From Bifidobacterium magnum (lineage in GTDB: Bacteria; Actinomycetota; Actinomycetes; Actinomycetales; Bifidobacteriaceae), in NCBI RefSeq assembly GCF_000741255.1, contig NZ_JGZB01000011.1:1-64000 (forward strand): DNA of 64,000 nucleotides, in the 5' to 3' direction. Each line of letters opens with the position of its first letter. Within the stretch, counting starts at the first letter, position 1. Below, one piece after another: positions 45,026 through 55,857 of this stretch. The notes under the pieces are model-generated. The model searched no databases, was not told where the DNA came from, and saw only the letters and a program-made list of their open reading frames with translations. The position numbers and the translations under genes are program-made.

Positions 45026-47842
45026 ATGGCCGACGCAATCGACCAGATCCAGCCAACGCAAGTGCCCACCGAGGTGCCGTTGGCTGATGAACAACACAGC
45101 AATCCTGTTAATCCCGCTGATTTTTCGATCCTGACTGCTGGGTTGGGTAGCAAGGGTCCAGAAGAACAAGCGCTTCCCGCATCACTGCAAGACAATATGG
45201 ATTTGTGCTTGAGTATTTTGCGTGATATTCTGCGGGAATTCGATGAAAATCTGCTCACATCCTTCGACACCGTGCGTCAGTACACGGAAGAGGCAAGTAG
45301 CGAACGCTTTTCCGGCATTCTCAACGACGTGTCTTCGGAAAGCAACTATCTGACCCTCGCGGCGAAGACGATCGACAGCATGAACTTGCACAACGCGCAG
45401 CTCGTCGCGCGTGCGTTCACCACGTACTTCCACTTGGCCAACTTGTGCGAAGAGAATTACCGTGTGAGCGTGCTGCGTGAACGCGAAGCGCACGTCGGTG
45501 AAGAACAGGCCATTGATCCTGTCAACGAAATGACGAAGGCCTACCACCAGCTCATCGTGGAGATGGGCCCGGCCAAGGCTAAGGAACTGCTGGAACGCCT
45601 GGAATTCCATCCGGTGTTCACCGCGCATCCTACCGAAGCGCGCCGCAAGGCCGTGGAAGGCAAGATCCGCCGCATTTCGCAGCTGCTGTCCATGCACAAG
45701 CATTTGGGCGGTTCCGACAAGCAGGAGAACCTGCGCAGGCTGCACAACGAGATCGACGCGCTGTTCCGCACGTCCCCGATCGCGTTGAAGAAGCCGACGC
45801 CGCTCGAGGAAGCCAACACGATCCTCGACATCTTCGACAACACGTTGTTCCGCACGATCCCGCAGGTGTACCGCTGTTTCGACGCGTGGGCGCTTGGTGA
45901 GAAAACTGGCTTGGTGGAGCCTGTGTGCCCGCCATTCTTCCAGCCCGGCAGCTGGATCGGCTCCGACCGCGACGGCAACCCGAACGTGACCGCAAAGGTG
46001 AGCCGCCAGGTGGCCCGCAAGTTCAGCGACCACGTGCTGGCAGCCCTTGAAGAGTCGACGCGCAATGTGGGCCGCAATCTGACGATGGAAGCGGGCACCA
46101 CGCCGCCCAGCGACGAGCTGCGCGCGCTGTGGAGCCAGCAGAAGGAAATCAGCGAGCGCCTGACAAGCAAGGCTTCCCTGATTTCCACGAAGGAACTGCA
46201 TCGCGCCGTGCTGCTCGTGATGGCCGACCGCCTGCACTACACGATCAAGCGCGACGTGGATCTCATGTACGCCACGTGCGACGACTTCATTGCCGATCTG
46301 CGCATTGTGCAAAGGTCGCTGGCCGCGGCCCATGCGCCGCGTGCCGCTTACGGCCCGCTGCAAGACTTGATCTGGCAGGCGCAGACCTTCGGCTTCCACA
46401 TGGTGGAAATGGAGTTCCGCCAGCATTCCGTGGTGCACACGCGTGCTCTCGACGACATTCGCGAACACGGCCTGCACGGCGAACGCGGCGATCTGCAGCC
46501 GATGACGCACGAAGTGCTCGACACGTTCCGCGCCTTGGGCTCTATCCAGAAGCGCAACGGTTTGAAGGCCGCGCGCCGCTACATCGTGTCGTTCACGAAG
46601 TCCGCACGCAACATTCGCGACGTGTATGAGCTCAACCGCCTCGCGTTCGCAAACCCGCAGTCCGTGCCCGTCATCGACGTGATCCCGCTGTTCGAGCAGC
46701 TCGAAGATCTCGAGAACGCCGTGAACGTGCTCGACGACATGCTCAAGATTCCAGAAGTGCAGGCGCGTCTGAAGGCCACAGGCCGCAAGATGGAAGTCAT
46801 GCTCGGCTACTCGGATTCCTCCAAGGACGCCGGCCCGACTTCCGCGACGCTCGCCTTGCACTCGGCGCAGCAGCGCATTGCCGACTGGGCGGAACGCAAC
46901 CACATCGACCTGACGCTGTTCCACGGCCGTGGCGGCGCCGTAGGCCGTGGTGGCGGTCCTGCAAACCGCGCCGTGCTCGCGCAGCCGGCCGGTTCGGTCA
47001 ACTGCCGCTTCAAGCTCACGGAACAGGGCGAAGTTATTTTCGCGCGTTACGGCAACCCCGTGCTGGCCATCCGCCACGTGGAGTCCGTGGCCGCGGCGAC
47101 TTTGCTGCAGTCCGCGCCAAGCGTTGAGAAAATCAACACGGACATGACCGAGAAGTATGCACCGATGGCCGCCGTGCTCGACAAGGCGTCCCATGAGCGC
47201 TATCTGGATCTGCTCAACACGGACGGCTTCGCACCGTGGTTCTCCACGGTGACGCCGCTGACCGAAGTCGGTCTGCTGCCGATCGGTTCGCGCCCGGCCA
47301 AGCGTAGCCTTGGCGCCAAGTCGCTCGACGACTTGCGTACGATCCCGTGGATCTTCTCTTGGGCGCAGGCGCGCATCAACCTCGCCGCATGGTACGGCCT
47401 GGGCAGCGCGTGCGAAGCGTTCGGCGACCTCGAGACGCTGCGCAAGGCCTACGAAGAGTGGCCGCTGTTCTCCACCTTCATCGACAACATTGAAATGTCG
47501 TTGGCGAAGACGGACGAGCGCATCGGCAAGATGTACTTGGCGCTCGGCGACCGTGACGACCTGCGTGACAAGGTACTCGACGAAATGGAACTCACGCGCC
47601 GCTGGATCCTGAAGATCGTGGGCGACAAGTGGCCGCTGCAGCACCGTCATGTGCTCGGCCAGGCGATCCGCGTGCGCTCGCCGTATGTGGACGCGCTGTC
47701 CGTAACGCAGGTGCTCGCGTTGCGTTCGCTGCGCAAGCGCGTGGACAAGGAAGAGCTCTCCGAAAGCCAACAGGCCGGGTACATATACCTCATCCTGTGC
47801 ACGGTTTCAGGAGTCGCCGCCGGCCTGCAGAACACGGGCTGA
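45026..47842 (+). CDS. ppc: phosphoenolpyruvate carboxylase
   Basis: Anaplerotic enzyme forming oxaloacetate from PEP and bicarbonate. It has 938 residues. Catalytic stretches: FHPVFTAHPTEARRKAV (conserved His), GYSDSSKDAG, FHGRGGAVGRGGGP, and the C-terminal QNTG that takes part in aspartate control. TAGGAGGAGG precedes the ATG. The 1.35-kb gap that follows is the largest in the window. Confidence 0.98.
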   Translation: MADAIDQIQPTQVPTEVPLADEQHSNPVNPADFSILTAGLGSKGPEEQALPASLQDNMDLCLSILRDILREFDENLLTSFDTVRQYTEEASSERFSGILNDVSSESNYLTLAAKTIDSMNLHNAQLVARAFTTYFHLANLCEENYRVSVLREREAHVGEEQAIDPVNEMTKAYHQLIVEMGPAKAKELLERLEFHPVFTAHPTEARRKAVEGKIRRISQLLSMHKHLGGSDKQENLRRLHNEIDALFRTSPIALKKPTPLEEANTILDIFDNTLFRTIPQVYRCFDAWALGEKTGLVEPVCPPFFQPGSWIGSDRDGNPNVTAKVSRQVARKFSDHVLAALEESTRNVGRNLTMEAGTTPPSDELRALWSQQKEISERLTSKASLISTKELHRAVLLVMADRLHYTIKRDVDLMYATCDDFIADLRIVQRSLAAAHAPRAAYGPLQDLIWQAQTFGFHMVEMEFRQHSVVHTRALDDIREHGLHGERGDLQPMTHEVLDTFRALGSIQKRNGLKAARRYIVSFTKSARNIRDVYELNRLAFANPQSVPVIDVIPLFEQLEDLENAVNVLDDMLKIPEVQARLKATGRKMEVMLGYSDSSKDAGPTSATLALHSAQQRIADWAERNHIDLTLFHGRGGAVGRGGGPANRAVLAQPAGSVNCRFKLTEQGEVIFARYGNPVLAIRHVESVAAATLLQSAPSVEKINTDMTEKYAPMAAVLDKASHERYLDLLNTDGFAPWFSTVTPLTEVGLLPIGSRPAKRSLGAKSLDDLRTIPWIFSWAQARINLAAWYGLGSACEAFGDLETLRKAYEEWPLFSTFIDNIEMSLAKTDERIGKMYLALGDRDDLRDKVLDEMELTRRWILKIVGDKWPLQHRHVLGQAIRVRSPYVDALSVTQVLALRSLRKRVDKEELSESQQAGYIYLILCTVSGVAAGLQNTG

Positions 47843-47977
47843 TGTTCGGTTCTATTTTTAGTCCTGCTGGACGGTCGTACGCGGTTGCTGTTGCGGCCGT
47901 CTCGCAGAACACCGCCATTATGCGGGCGGGTGCCGGTAGCCAATCGATGAAACGCTGGTAACCGGCCAAGACACGTC

Positions 47978-48031
47978 AGGCGGGTCTTTCGATCTCGGAT
48001 GTGCAATGCCGATTTCGAGGGATCCGCCTTT
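47978..48031 (+). terminator. terminator-like hairpin after ppc
   Basis: AGGCGGgTC / GGATCCGCCT arms with a further inner pair, followed by TTATATTG. Confidence 0.55.
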
Positions 48032-48047
48032 ATATTGCTTGATATTG

Positions 48048-48560
48048 CGTAAAATTTTGCGGTTTACGTCTTACTTGCGTAAAAATACGCAGGTTTTTCT
48101 TTATCCGCACTTTTTGTGCGTGAAAATCTGCAATTTACTAGTTAGACGACGATTTTTCACGTGAATTTTTGCAGATTACTAGTTAGTTGCGGTTTTTAGT
48201 CGAGACACGCCGCGGAACGCGAATGAAAAGCGCGGCTAAGGCGTTATTTGCAGTTTTTCACGTGAATAATCGTAGGTTTATGAATAATCCGCGTATTTTT
48301 ACGCAACTAACGAGGAAACCGCAAATTTTAACGGTCGAAAAGTGCAGATAAGACGTTAACTGCGTATTTTTACGCGGGTAAGTAGCAAACTGCAAAATTT
48401 AACGGTCAAAAAGTGCAGTTAACGAGTAAACCGCGTATTTTTACGCAACTAACGAGAGAACCGCGGATTTTAACGGTTGAAAACTGCAGGTAACGGGTTA
48501 ACCGCAAATAGTCACGCACAAAAAATGCGGTTTAACTATAAACTGCAGATTTTTACGCGC
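48048..48560. repeat. array of inverted and tandem repeats in the ppc-malQ gap
   Basis: About 17 copies of a roughly 15-bp unit, consensus YGCRNATTTTNACG in one orientation and its reverse complement in the other. Three to four tandem higher-order units of exactly 71 bp start at 48289, 48360, 48431 and 48502 (degenerate). Earlier units at 48119 and 48160 repeat with a 41-bp period and share TTACTAGTTAG. Several units are small hairpins, such as GCGTATTTTTACGC. No open frame runs through it. Not a CRISPR array: there are no unique spacers of constant length. Confidence 0.85.
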
Positions 48561-48571
48561 ACCATGGTGGC

Positions 48572-48656
48572 GAGATGGCGGGCGGCACCCAATAAAAGTG
48601 AGATGGCAGACGGCACCCAATAAATGGATGACTCTGTATAAATGGATGACTCTGTG
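48572..48656. repeat. two short tandem duplications
   Basis: GAGATGGC.G.CGGCACCC is repeated with 28-bp spacing (48572 and 48600). TAAATGGATGACTCTGT is repeated with 18-bp spacing (48621 and 48639). The rest of the gap to 48850 shows nothing recognisable. Confidence 0.75.
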
Positions 48657-48859
48657 CGCGAACACAGGAGAGTCTGGCTGGCGTCATAATGGAGTGTGAA
48701 CGGGAGCGTAATGGAGCGCGACCGAGATCATGCCGGAACATAATGAAATGAAGTCGAATCATGCTATTGCAGCGGCGAAATCGGGACGTCAGCTGAAAGA
48801 GTCTGAAAGAACAAAGTGAGAGCACGCAATAGCAGGGTATGAATTCGTGAAATCGTAAT

Positions 48860-48886
48860 GTTTGCAAGTATTGCAAACGTTTGAAT
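48860..48886. promoter_or_regulatory. overlapping MalR/CcpA-like operators before malQ
   Basis: GTTTGCAA-GTA-TTGCAAAC (48860-48878) is a perfect dyad. It overlaps TTGCAAACGTTTGAAT (48871-48886), whose CAAACGTTTG centre is the usual LacI-family maltose operator form. Confidence 0.6.
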
Positions 48887-48960
48887 TAAACAAAAGAATC
48901 ATATGAGACAAATTTCATAAAAATGGCCATATCTCAGCGAAAAGAGCATTTTAAAAGTAA

Positions 48961-48976
48961 TTGCAAACGATAGCAT
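48961..48976. promoter_or_regulatory. second MalR-like half-conserved site before malQ
   Basis: TTGCAAACGATAGCAT, sharing the first nine bases with the site at 48871. Confidence 0.45.
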
Positions 48977-49196
48977 TTCACGGTACTATGAATTATGACG
49001 AAGACGTCGGTCGCACGGATCCGTATGTGAATTGGAAACAGACTGAGTTGAGTCGCACCGGACTATGGCGTTGGATTTTGCCGGATTCAATGGGATTCAA
49101 TGATCGGTCCTGCGGACTTGACACAGCAGGCATTCGTGCAAAGAACCGTGCGTAGGCCGTGAATTACCGTGATCGAACTGTTGAAGGAGCGCAACG

Positions 49197-51659
49197 ATGC
49201 CCGAACAAACACAACCGGTTCAGCCCGAACAAACTGATGCGCAGACGAACGCGACGCAAGCTGCGGCTGCCGCAAACAAGGCCGCAGAAACGGCGGCGAC
49301 TATTGCGGACATTGCAACGCAAGCATCGGAGACCGCAGTAAGCACCGCAGAAGGAACCGCACCTGCGGCCACCCCGGCAGTCACCACCGCCGCGGCCGGC
49401 GGCAGGGAGCTGGGCACCGAGTCCACCGAGGAAACCCCGCAGTCGGTAGTGGAAACCGCAAAGCACACCAATGAGGCCGAGGTTGCGCAAGCGCCGACCA
49501 CGCAGATGGAAGAGTCGGCGGAACGCTTGGCGCGTCCGCTGATCCAGTTGGCGAAGTCGTGGGGCGTTTCCACCTCGTACATCGACCAGATGGGCGCATA
49601 TGTGGAAATCACCGACTTTGCTCTCGTGCATGTGCTCAAGGCGCTGGGCGTGGATGCCAGCAGCGACGAGAAGATCGACGAGGCGCTCGCTGCCGTCAAG
49701 GCGAGCCAGCATGAGCAGCTCGTGGCTCCGACGATCGTGAAGTTCGCCGGCGTGAGCCAGCCTGTTGAAGTGCGCTCCAAGGCGGGCGAGCCGACGCTGA
49801 GCCTGCACTTGGAAAATGGCGATATTGACAACGGCCTTGTGCATCTTGAATTCCAGGCCCGCGACAACGATGTGGACGTGTATTCGCTTGTCATCAGCGA
49901 CGAACTGCCGGCCGGCTACCATACGCTGACCGTCAGCGACGGTCTGCGCACCGTGGACGCAATGCTGCTGTGCGCGCCTGATCGTATTCCGGTTCCGGAC
50001 GCCGTGGCTGAAAAGCAGCGCTGGGGCTGGATGGCGCAGATGTACTCCGTGCGCTCCGCGGATTCGTGGGGCGTGGGCGATTACGGCGATCTCAAGACTT
50101 TGCTGCGCGATTCGGCAGACAAGTCGGGCGCCGACTTCATGCTTATCAACCCGATTCACGCCACCGCTCCGGTTTCGCCGCTCGAGCCGTCCCCGTACCT
50201 GCCGGAATCCCGCCGTTTCATGAATGTCACCTACATTCGTCCGCAGGATATTCCCGAATACAAGGAGCTGTCCGAGAAGGATCTGGCCGAAGTGGACGAG
50301 CTGCACGCGCAGGTCGCCAAGGACAACACTGATCCAGATCCGATCAACATCAACGACGCTTGGCGCGCAAAGCGCAAGGCGCTGCAGATCATCTTCGACC
50401 AGCCGCGCTCCGAGAAGCGCCAGGCCGAGTTCGACGCGTTCAAGAAGGCCGCGGGCGAAGACCTTGAAGCCTTCGCATTGTGGAGCGTGGCGTTCCAGAT
50501 CTGGGGCGCTCCGTGGGAGGCCAAGAACGATTGGTTCCACACGATGGGCCGCGATTCCGAAGCCATCAAGGAACTCAAGGACGAACATTCGGAAATGTTC
50601 GAATTCGAATGCTGGCTGCAGTGGATCGCCGACCAGCAGGTCAGCGCCGCGCAGCACGAGGCCAAGGACCACGGCATGGTGCTGGGCCTCATGCAGGACA
50701 TGGCCGTCGGCGTCCACTCCTACGGCTCTGACGTATGGTGGAGCCCGGAGCGCTTCGCCGTCGGCGACGTGACCGTGGGTTGCCCGCCGGACTTCTACAA
50801 CCAGCAGGGCCAGGATTGGGGCCAGCCGCCGTTCAACCCGAACTATATGGAAGCGACGGGCTACCGCGTCTACCGTGACATGGTGCACAACATGTTCACG
50901 CATGCGGGCGCCATCCGCATCGACCACGTGCTCGGCCTGTTCCGCCTGTGGTGGATCCCGGCCGGCGAAGGCCCGCGCAACGGCGCCTATGTGGCTTACA
51001 ACTATGACGCGATGATCGCCATCCTCACGATTGAGGCCATGCGCGCCAACGGCATGGTGATCGGCGAGGACCTCGGCACCGTTCCGGATTACGTGCGCAA
51101 GGTGCTGTCTGACCACGGCGTACTGGGCGCGACCGTGGAATGGTTCGCCCGTGTGGACGATTCGCCGAACGCAGGCGACCCGTATGCGGATCCGAAGACG
51201 TACCGCAAGTACTCGCTGGCTTCCGTTACCACGCACGACCTGCCGCCGACCGCCGGCTACCTGCAGTACGAGCACGTCAAGCTGCGTGACGAGCTGGGCC
51301 TGCTCAACGAGCCCGTTGAGGAATTCCGCAAGACCGCCGAGGCCGAGATTCAGGCCATGCTGGACCGCCTGGTTGAAGGCGGCTGGCTGAGCAAGGAAGC
51401 GGCCGAAGACGTGCCGAACCACGTGCAGGAAGTGGTGGAAGCCATGCACAAGATGCTCAAGGCTTCGCCGTCCCTGCTGCTGCAGGCCGCGCTTGTTGAC
51501 GGTACGGGCGAACGCCACTCCCAGAACCAGCCGGGTACGTCCACGGAATACAGCAACTGGCGTATGCCGTTGACGGATGCCGACGGCAAGGTCGTTCCTA
51601 CCGACAAGGTGTTCGATCAACCGCGCGTGCAGTCGCTTTCCAAGATCATGAATGCCTGA
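49197..51659 (+). CDS. malQ: 4-alpha-glucanotransferase (amylomaltase), GH77
   Basis: Transfers maltosyl and longer units in maltodextrin and glycogen metabolism. It has 820 residues. The first 100 or so are Ala/Thr/Glu-rich and disordered, an unusual extension before the conserved ERLARPLIQLAKSWGVSTSY. GH77 motifs follow: IRIDHVLGLFRLWW (nucleophile Asp), GEDLGTVPDYVRKVL (acid/base Glu) and TTHDLPPTAGY. The ATG follows AAGGAG. Maltose-type operators lie upstream and a terminator downstream. Confidence 0.95.
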   Translation: MPEQTQPVQPEQTDAQTNATQAAAAANKAAETAATIADIATQASETAVSTAEGTAPAATPAVTTAAAGGRELGTESTEETPQSVVETAKHTNEAEVAQAPTTQMEESAERLARPLIQLAKSWGVSTSYIDQMGAYVEITDFALVHVLKALGVDASSDEKIDEALAAVKASQHEQLVAPTIVKFAGVSQPVEVRSKAGEPTLSLHLENGDIDNGLVHLEFQARDNDVDVYSLVISDELPAGYHTLTVSDGLRTVDAMLLCAPDRIPVPDAVAEKQRWGWMAQMYSVRSADSWGVGDYGDLKTLLRDSADKSGADFMLINPIHATAPVSPLEPSPYLPESRRFMNVTYIRPQDIPEYKELSEKDLAEVDELHAQVAKDNTDPDPININDAWRAKRKALQIIFDQPRSEKRQAEFDAFKKAAGEDLEAFALWSVAFQIWGAPWEAKNDWFHTMGRDSEAIKELKDEHSEMFEFECWLQWIADQQVSAAQHEAKDHGMVLGLMQDMAVGVHSYGSDVWWSPERFAVGDVTVGCPPDFYNQQGQDWGQPPFNPNYMEATGYRVYRDMVHNMFTHAGAIRIDHVLGLFRLWWIPAGEGPRNGAYVAYNYDAMIAILTIEAMRANGMVIGEDLGTVPDYVRKVLSDHGVLGATVEWFARVDDSPNAGDPYADPKTYRKYSLASVTTHDLPPTAGYLQYEHVKLRDELGLLNEPVEEFRKTAEAEIQAMLDRLVEGGWLSKEAAEDVPNHVQEVVEAMHKMLKASPSLLLQAALVDGTGERHSQNQPGTSTEYSNWRMPLTDADGKVVPTDKVFDQPRVQSLSKIMNA

Positions 51660-52167
51660 TCTTGTAGCGATTGCATAGGAGGGTGCGCCGCGCGCCAAGT
51701 GTGGCGCACCTCCTCTTTCATGTTGTTGATCCGGGTTATGTTCTGCTCGTCTGTTGCCGGTTTTCGGAGCAGTCGAGTTCGCCGTTTTTGAACAAAGTTG
51801 TTGGGAAATGACGACACGCCGCAATCCATGGAGAACGCTGAACGAATCGGCTCATTCGGACTTCAAAGCTGAACGTCCGCTGTGAGCGCACTCGCAATCT
51901 TCGATGAATATTTGCGGCGAGAACTGGGAAATCATGCGCTGTGCGCAATCGTTTTCAAGCGCATAGCATTGATAAGTAGATACCACATACGCCTTGCGGC
52001 ACACGATTTGGGGACGCTTGCAAGACGCATGTCATAGAACTTTTGAGGATATTGCAAATATCCCCCCGAAAACGGCCCTACACAGTGTTCTTGCAACCAT
52101 ATTTCCGTTACATTTACTTGCTGGTGATGAGTCACGGGAGGACATGTATGGATAGGGGGCTTGGGTC
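51660..52167. other. 508-bp gap between malQ and the HAD gene
   Basis: Holds the malQ terminator, a lone CGACACGCCG core (51814-51822) of the dispersed element, and the promoter region of the next gene. I see no coding sequence or RNA gene. Confidence 0.5.
51677..51714 (+). terminator. terminator of malQ
   Basis: AGGAGGgTGCGCC / GGCGCAcCTCCT arms around a 13-nt loop, followed by CTTTC. Confidence 0.75.
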
Positions 52168-52989
52168 GTGATGTCACAGCGTAAATATGATGTAGTGTTG
52201 TTCGATTTGTATGGCACGTTGGTGGATTGCCATGTGGATGAGTCGTCGGACGACGCGTGGACGGCATTGCGCAACGCCCTGTACCGGGAAGGCGCCAATT
52301 ACGTGACCAACGACCGGTTGCGTGAGCAGTTCGAGAAGGCCGCGAATCGTGAGCTGGGCCTGTGTGGCGGCCAGGATGATTTGCGCGAACCCGATCTGTT
52401 GGGCGCTTATGAAGAGCTGTTCTCCGATTTGTGGATTCAAGCCGGCAAAGATCTGTCCGGAAAGATGGCGTGGGCGTTCCGCAAGGCCGCGTTGCGCAAG
52501 CTTGCGCTGTATCCTGGCGCCCTCGACATGTTGCGTACGCTCAAAGGCCAGGGCATGCGCATTATTCTGCTGAGCAACGCCCAGTCCTGCTATACTCGTC
52601 CCGAACTCGAGGCGCTCGGTTTGGATGATATTTTCGACGATGTCATTCTGTCGAGTGACGAGGGCGTGCGTATGCCGTCCCCGTCCATTTTCCAGTGCGC
52701 GTTGCGTGCCGCCAATGTTCCGGCCGATCGTGTGCTGATGGTCGGCAATGATGAACGTTGCGATGTGCTGGGCGCTAAAGCCGCCGGCATCGATGCGGTA
52801 TATTTGGATACGCGTGGCGAGTGGATCGATTCCCATGGCAATGTCACCGACGTGGAGCACATTACCAAGGGCGACGTGGACGATCGCCCCGCTCCTGAGG
52901 CCGTCAAGTCCTTCCGTGGCGCCGATTATCGCGGATTGTTGGACTTCATTCTCGAAAACGGCACTTCCGCAGTTACCCAACAGATCTGA
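52168..52989 (+). CDS. HAD-superfamily hydrolase
   Basis: Cytoplasmic phosphatase-like protein of 273 residues. Motif I is VVLFDLYGTLVDCH (nucleophile Asp), motif II is IILLSNAQ, and motifs III-IV are near SSDEGVRMPSPSIFQ and MVGNDERCDVLGAKAAG. The cap between I and II suggests subfamily I. Substrate unknown. GTG at 52168 and ATG at 52171 are both possible starts. Confidence 0.88.
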   Translation: MMSQRKYDVVLFDLYGTLVDCHVDESSDDAWTALRNALYREGANYVTNDRLREQFEKAANRELGLCGGQDDLREPDLLGAYEELFSDLWIQAGKDLSGKMAWAFRKAALRKLALYPGALDMLRTLKGQGMRIILLSNAQSCYTRPELEALGLDDIFDDVILSSDEGVRMPSPSIFQCALRAANVPADRVLMVGNDERCDVLGAKAAGIDAVYLDTRGEWIDSHGNVTDVEHITKGDVDDRPAPEAVKSFRGADYRGLLDFILENGTSAVTQQI

Positions 52990-53026
52990 AAAATATCTGG
53001 GTAAGCGGTTCCAATTTGCTTAATGA

Positions 53027-53068
53027 GCTGCAAGATCGTTGAAATTCCAACGATCTTGCAGCTTTTTT
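53027..53068 (+). terminator. strong terminator of the HAD gene
   Basis: GCTGCAAGATCGTTG / CAACGATCTTGCAGC, 15-bp perfect stem, 6-nt loop and six T residues. Confidence 0.95.
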
Positions 53069-53109
53069 AAGAATATTATTTGCAGTTGGAATAAACGCGC
53101 ACCTCAAAT

Positions 53110-53130
53110 GTTGAGTGATGTAGACTCAAG
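53110..53130. promoter_or_regulatory. HAIR operator (HspR binding site) of the dnaK operon
   Basis: GTTGAGT-N7-ACTCAAG matches the HAIR inverted repeat CTTGAGT-N7-ACTCAAG with one deviating base. An overlapping CTCAA-N3-TTGAG precedes it (53103-53115). It lies 109 bp before dnaK. Confidence 0.88.
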
Positions 53131-53238
53131 TTTCAGAGTGGTTCGTGAGTGACCCGCTGGCCGCTTCCCGGGCGGCAGATTACGAGCGAACCATAACGAG
53201 CTTGCAATGAAAAGCGAACCTTAGAACAAAGGAGAAAT

Positions 53239-55100
<1,862 letters not shown>

Positions 55101-55101
<1 letters not shown>

Positions 55102-55781
55102 TGTCCGAGTTCAACAAGGACGACTACCTGAACGACCTGCCTGATTCGGCGGACTTCGCGTCCGCCGACGGGCAGGCCGCCCAGCCGGAACAGTCGAACG
55201 CTGACAACGCCGATCCGGCGCAGCAGCTGGAAGACGACATGGTTCGCGACGCCGCCGTCGAACAGTCCGACGACAAGTCCGACGCCTCCGAGAAGGCCGA
55301 CAAGGCCGAAGGCGACGCGGACGCGGATGCTGACGATTCGCTCACTCCGCTTGGCAAGGCCAAGAAGGAAGCCGCGGATTACCTCGAAGCGCTGCAGCGC
55401 GAACGCGCGGAGTTCATCAACTACCGCAACCGCATGAAGAAGGAAATGGATCGCGCACGCCAGCAAGGCATTATTGATGTGCTCACCGCCATGCTTCCCG
55501 CCCTTGACGACGTGGACCGCATTCGCGAACACGGCGGCGAGATGAGCGACTCCTTCAATGCAGTGGTGGCCAAGATCGACAAGGCTTTTGAAAAGTTCGG
55601 CGTGGAAAAGTTCGGCTTGAAGGGCGAAGAATTCGACCCGACCAAGCATGACGCCATTTTGCACAAGCCTGACTCCAACGTGGACAAGCCCATGGTGGAC
55701 ACCGTGGTGGAAGCCGGATACCGCATCAACGATCGCGTGATCCGCCCAGCCCGCGTAGTGGTAGCGTCACCGCAAGAGTAA
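55101..55781 (+). CDS. grpE: nucleotide exchange factor GrpE
   Basis: Releases ADP from DnaK. It has 226 residues from the ATG at 55101, which overlaps the dnaK stop; a GTG three bases earlier is also possible. About 85 acidic Asp/Ala/Glu-rich residues come first, then the long coiled-coil helix (AADYLEALQRERAEFINYRN) and the beta-rich head with the family motif near VDTVVEAGYRIND. Confidence 0.95.
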
Positions 55782-55793
55782 ATACGCATAACC

Positions 55794-55830
55794 AAACTGG
55801 CCGTGAGCATGCGCGTTCACGGCCAGTTTT
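55794..55830 (+). terminator. stem-loop between grpE and dnaJ
   Basis: AAACTGGCCGTGA / TCACGGCCAGTTTT arms, 10-nt loop, short T-run. Inside the operon, so probably partial termination that lowers dnaJ-hspR relative to dnaK-grpE. Confidence 0.7.
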
Positions 55831-55857
55831 GTAAGGCCTTCAGAAAGGAGGCACGGC

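Noticed and set aside
45182..47770. Very long minus-strand frame opposite ppc, and similar ones opposite gyrB, gyrA, dnaK and malQ
   Set aside because: Antisense shadows of GC-rich codon use. The translations are His/Arg/Val-rich and lack any family feature.
48150..48266. Two parS-like sites (TTTTTCACGTGAAT) inside the repeat array
   Set aside because: They match the parS consensus TGTTTCACGTGAAACA only in the centre (12-13 of 16) and are explained by two repeat units meeting head to head. No full parS was found near parAB either.
48048..48656. CRISPR array
   Set aside because: Repeats are in both orientations, spacers are not unique or of constant length, and no cas genes are present.
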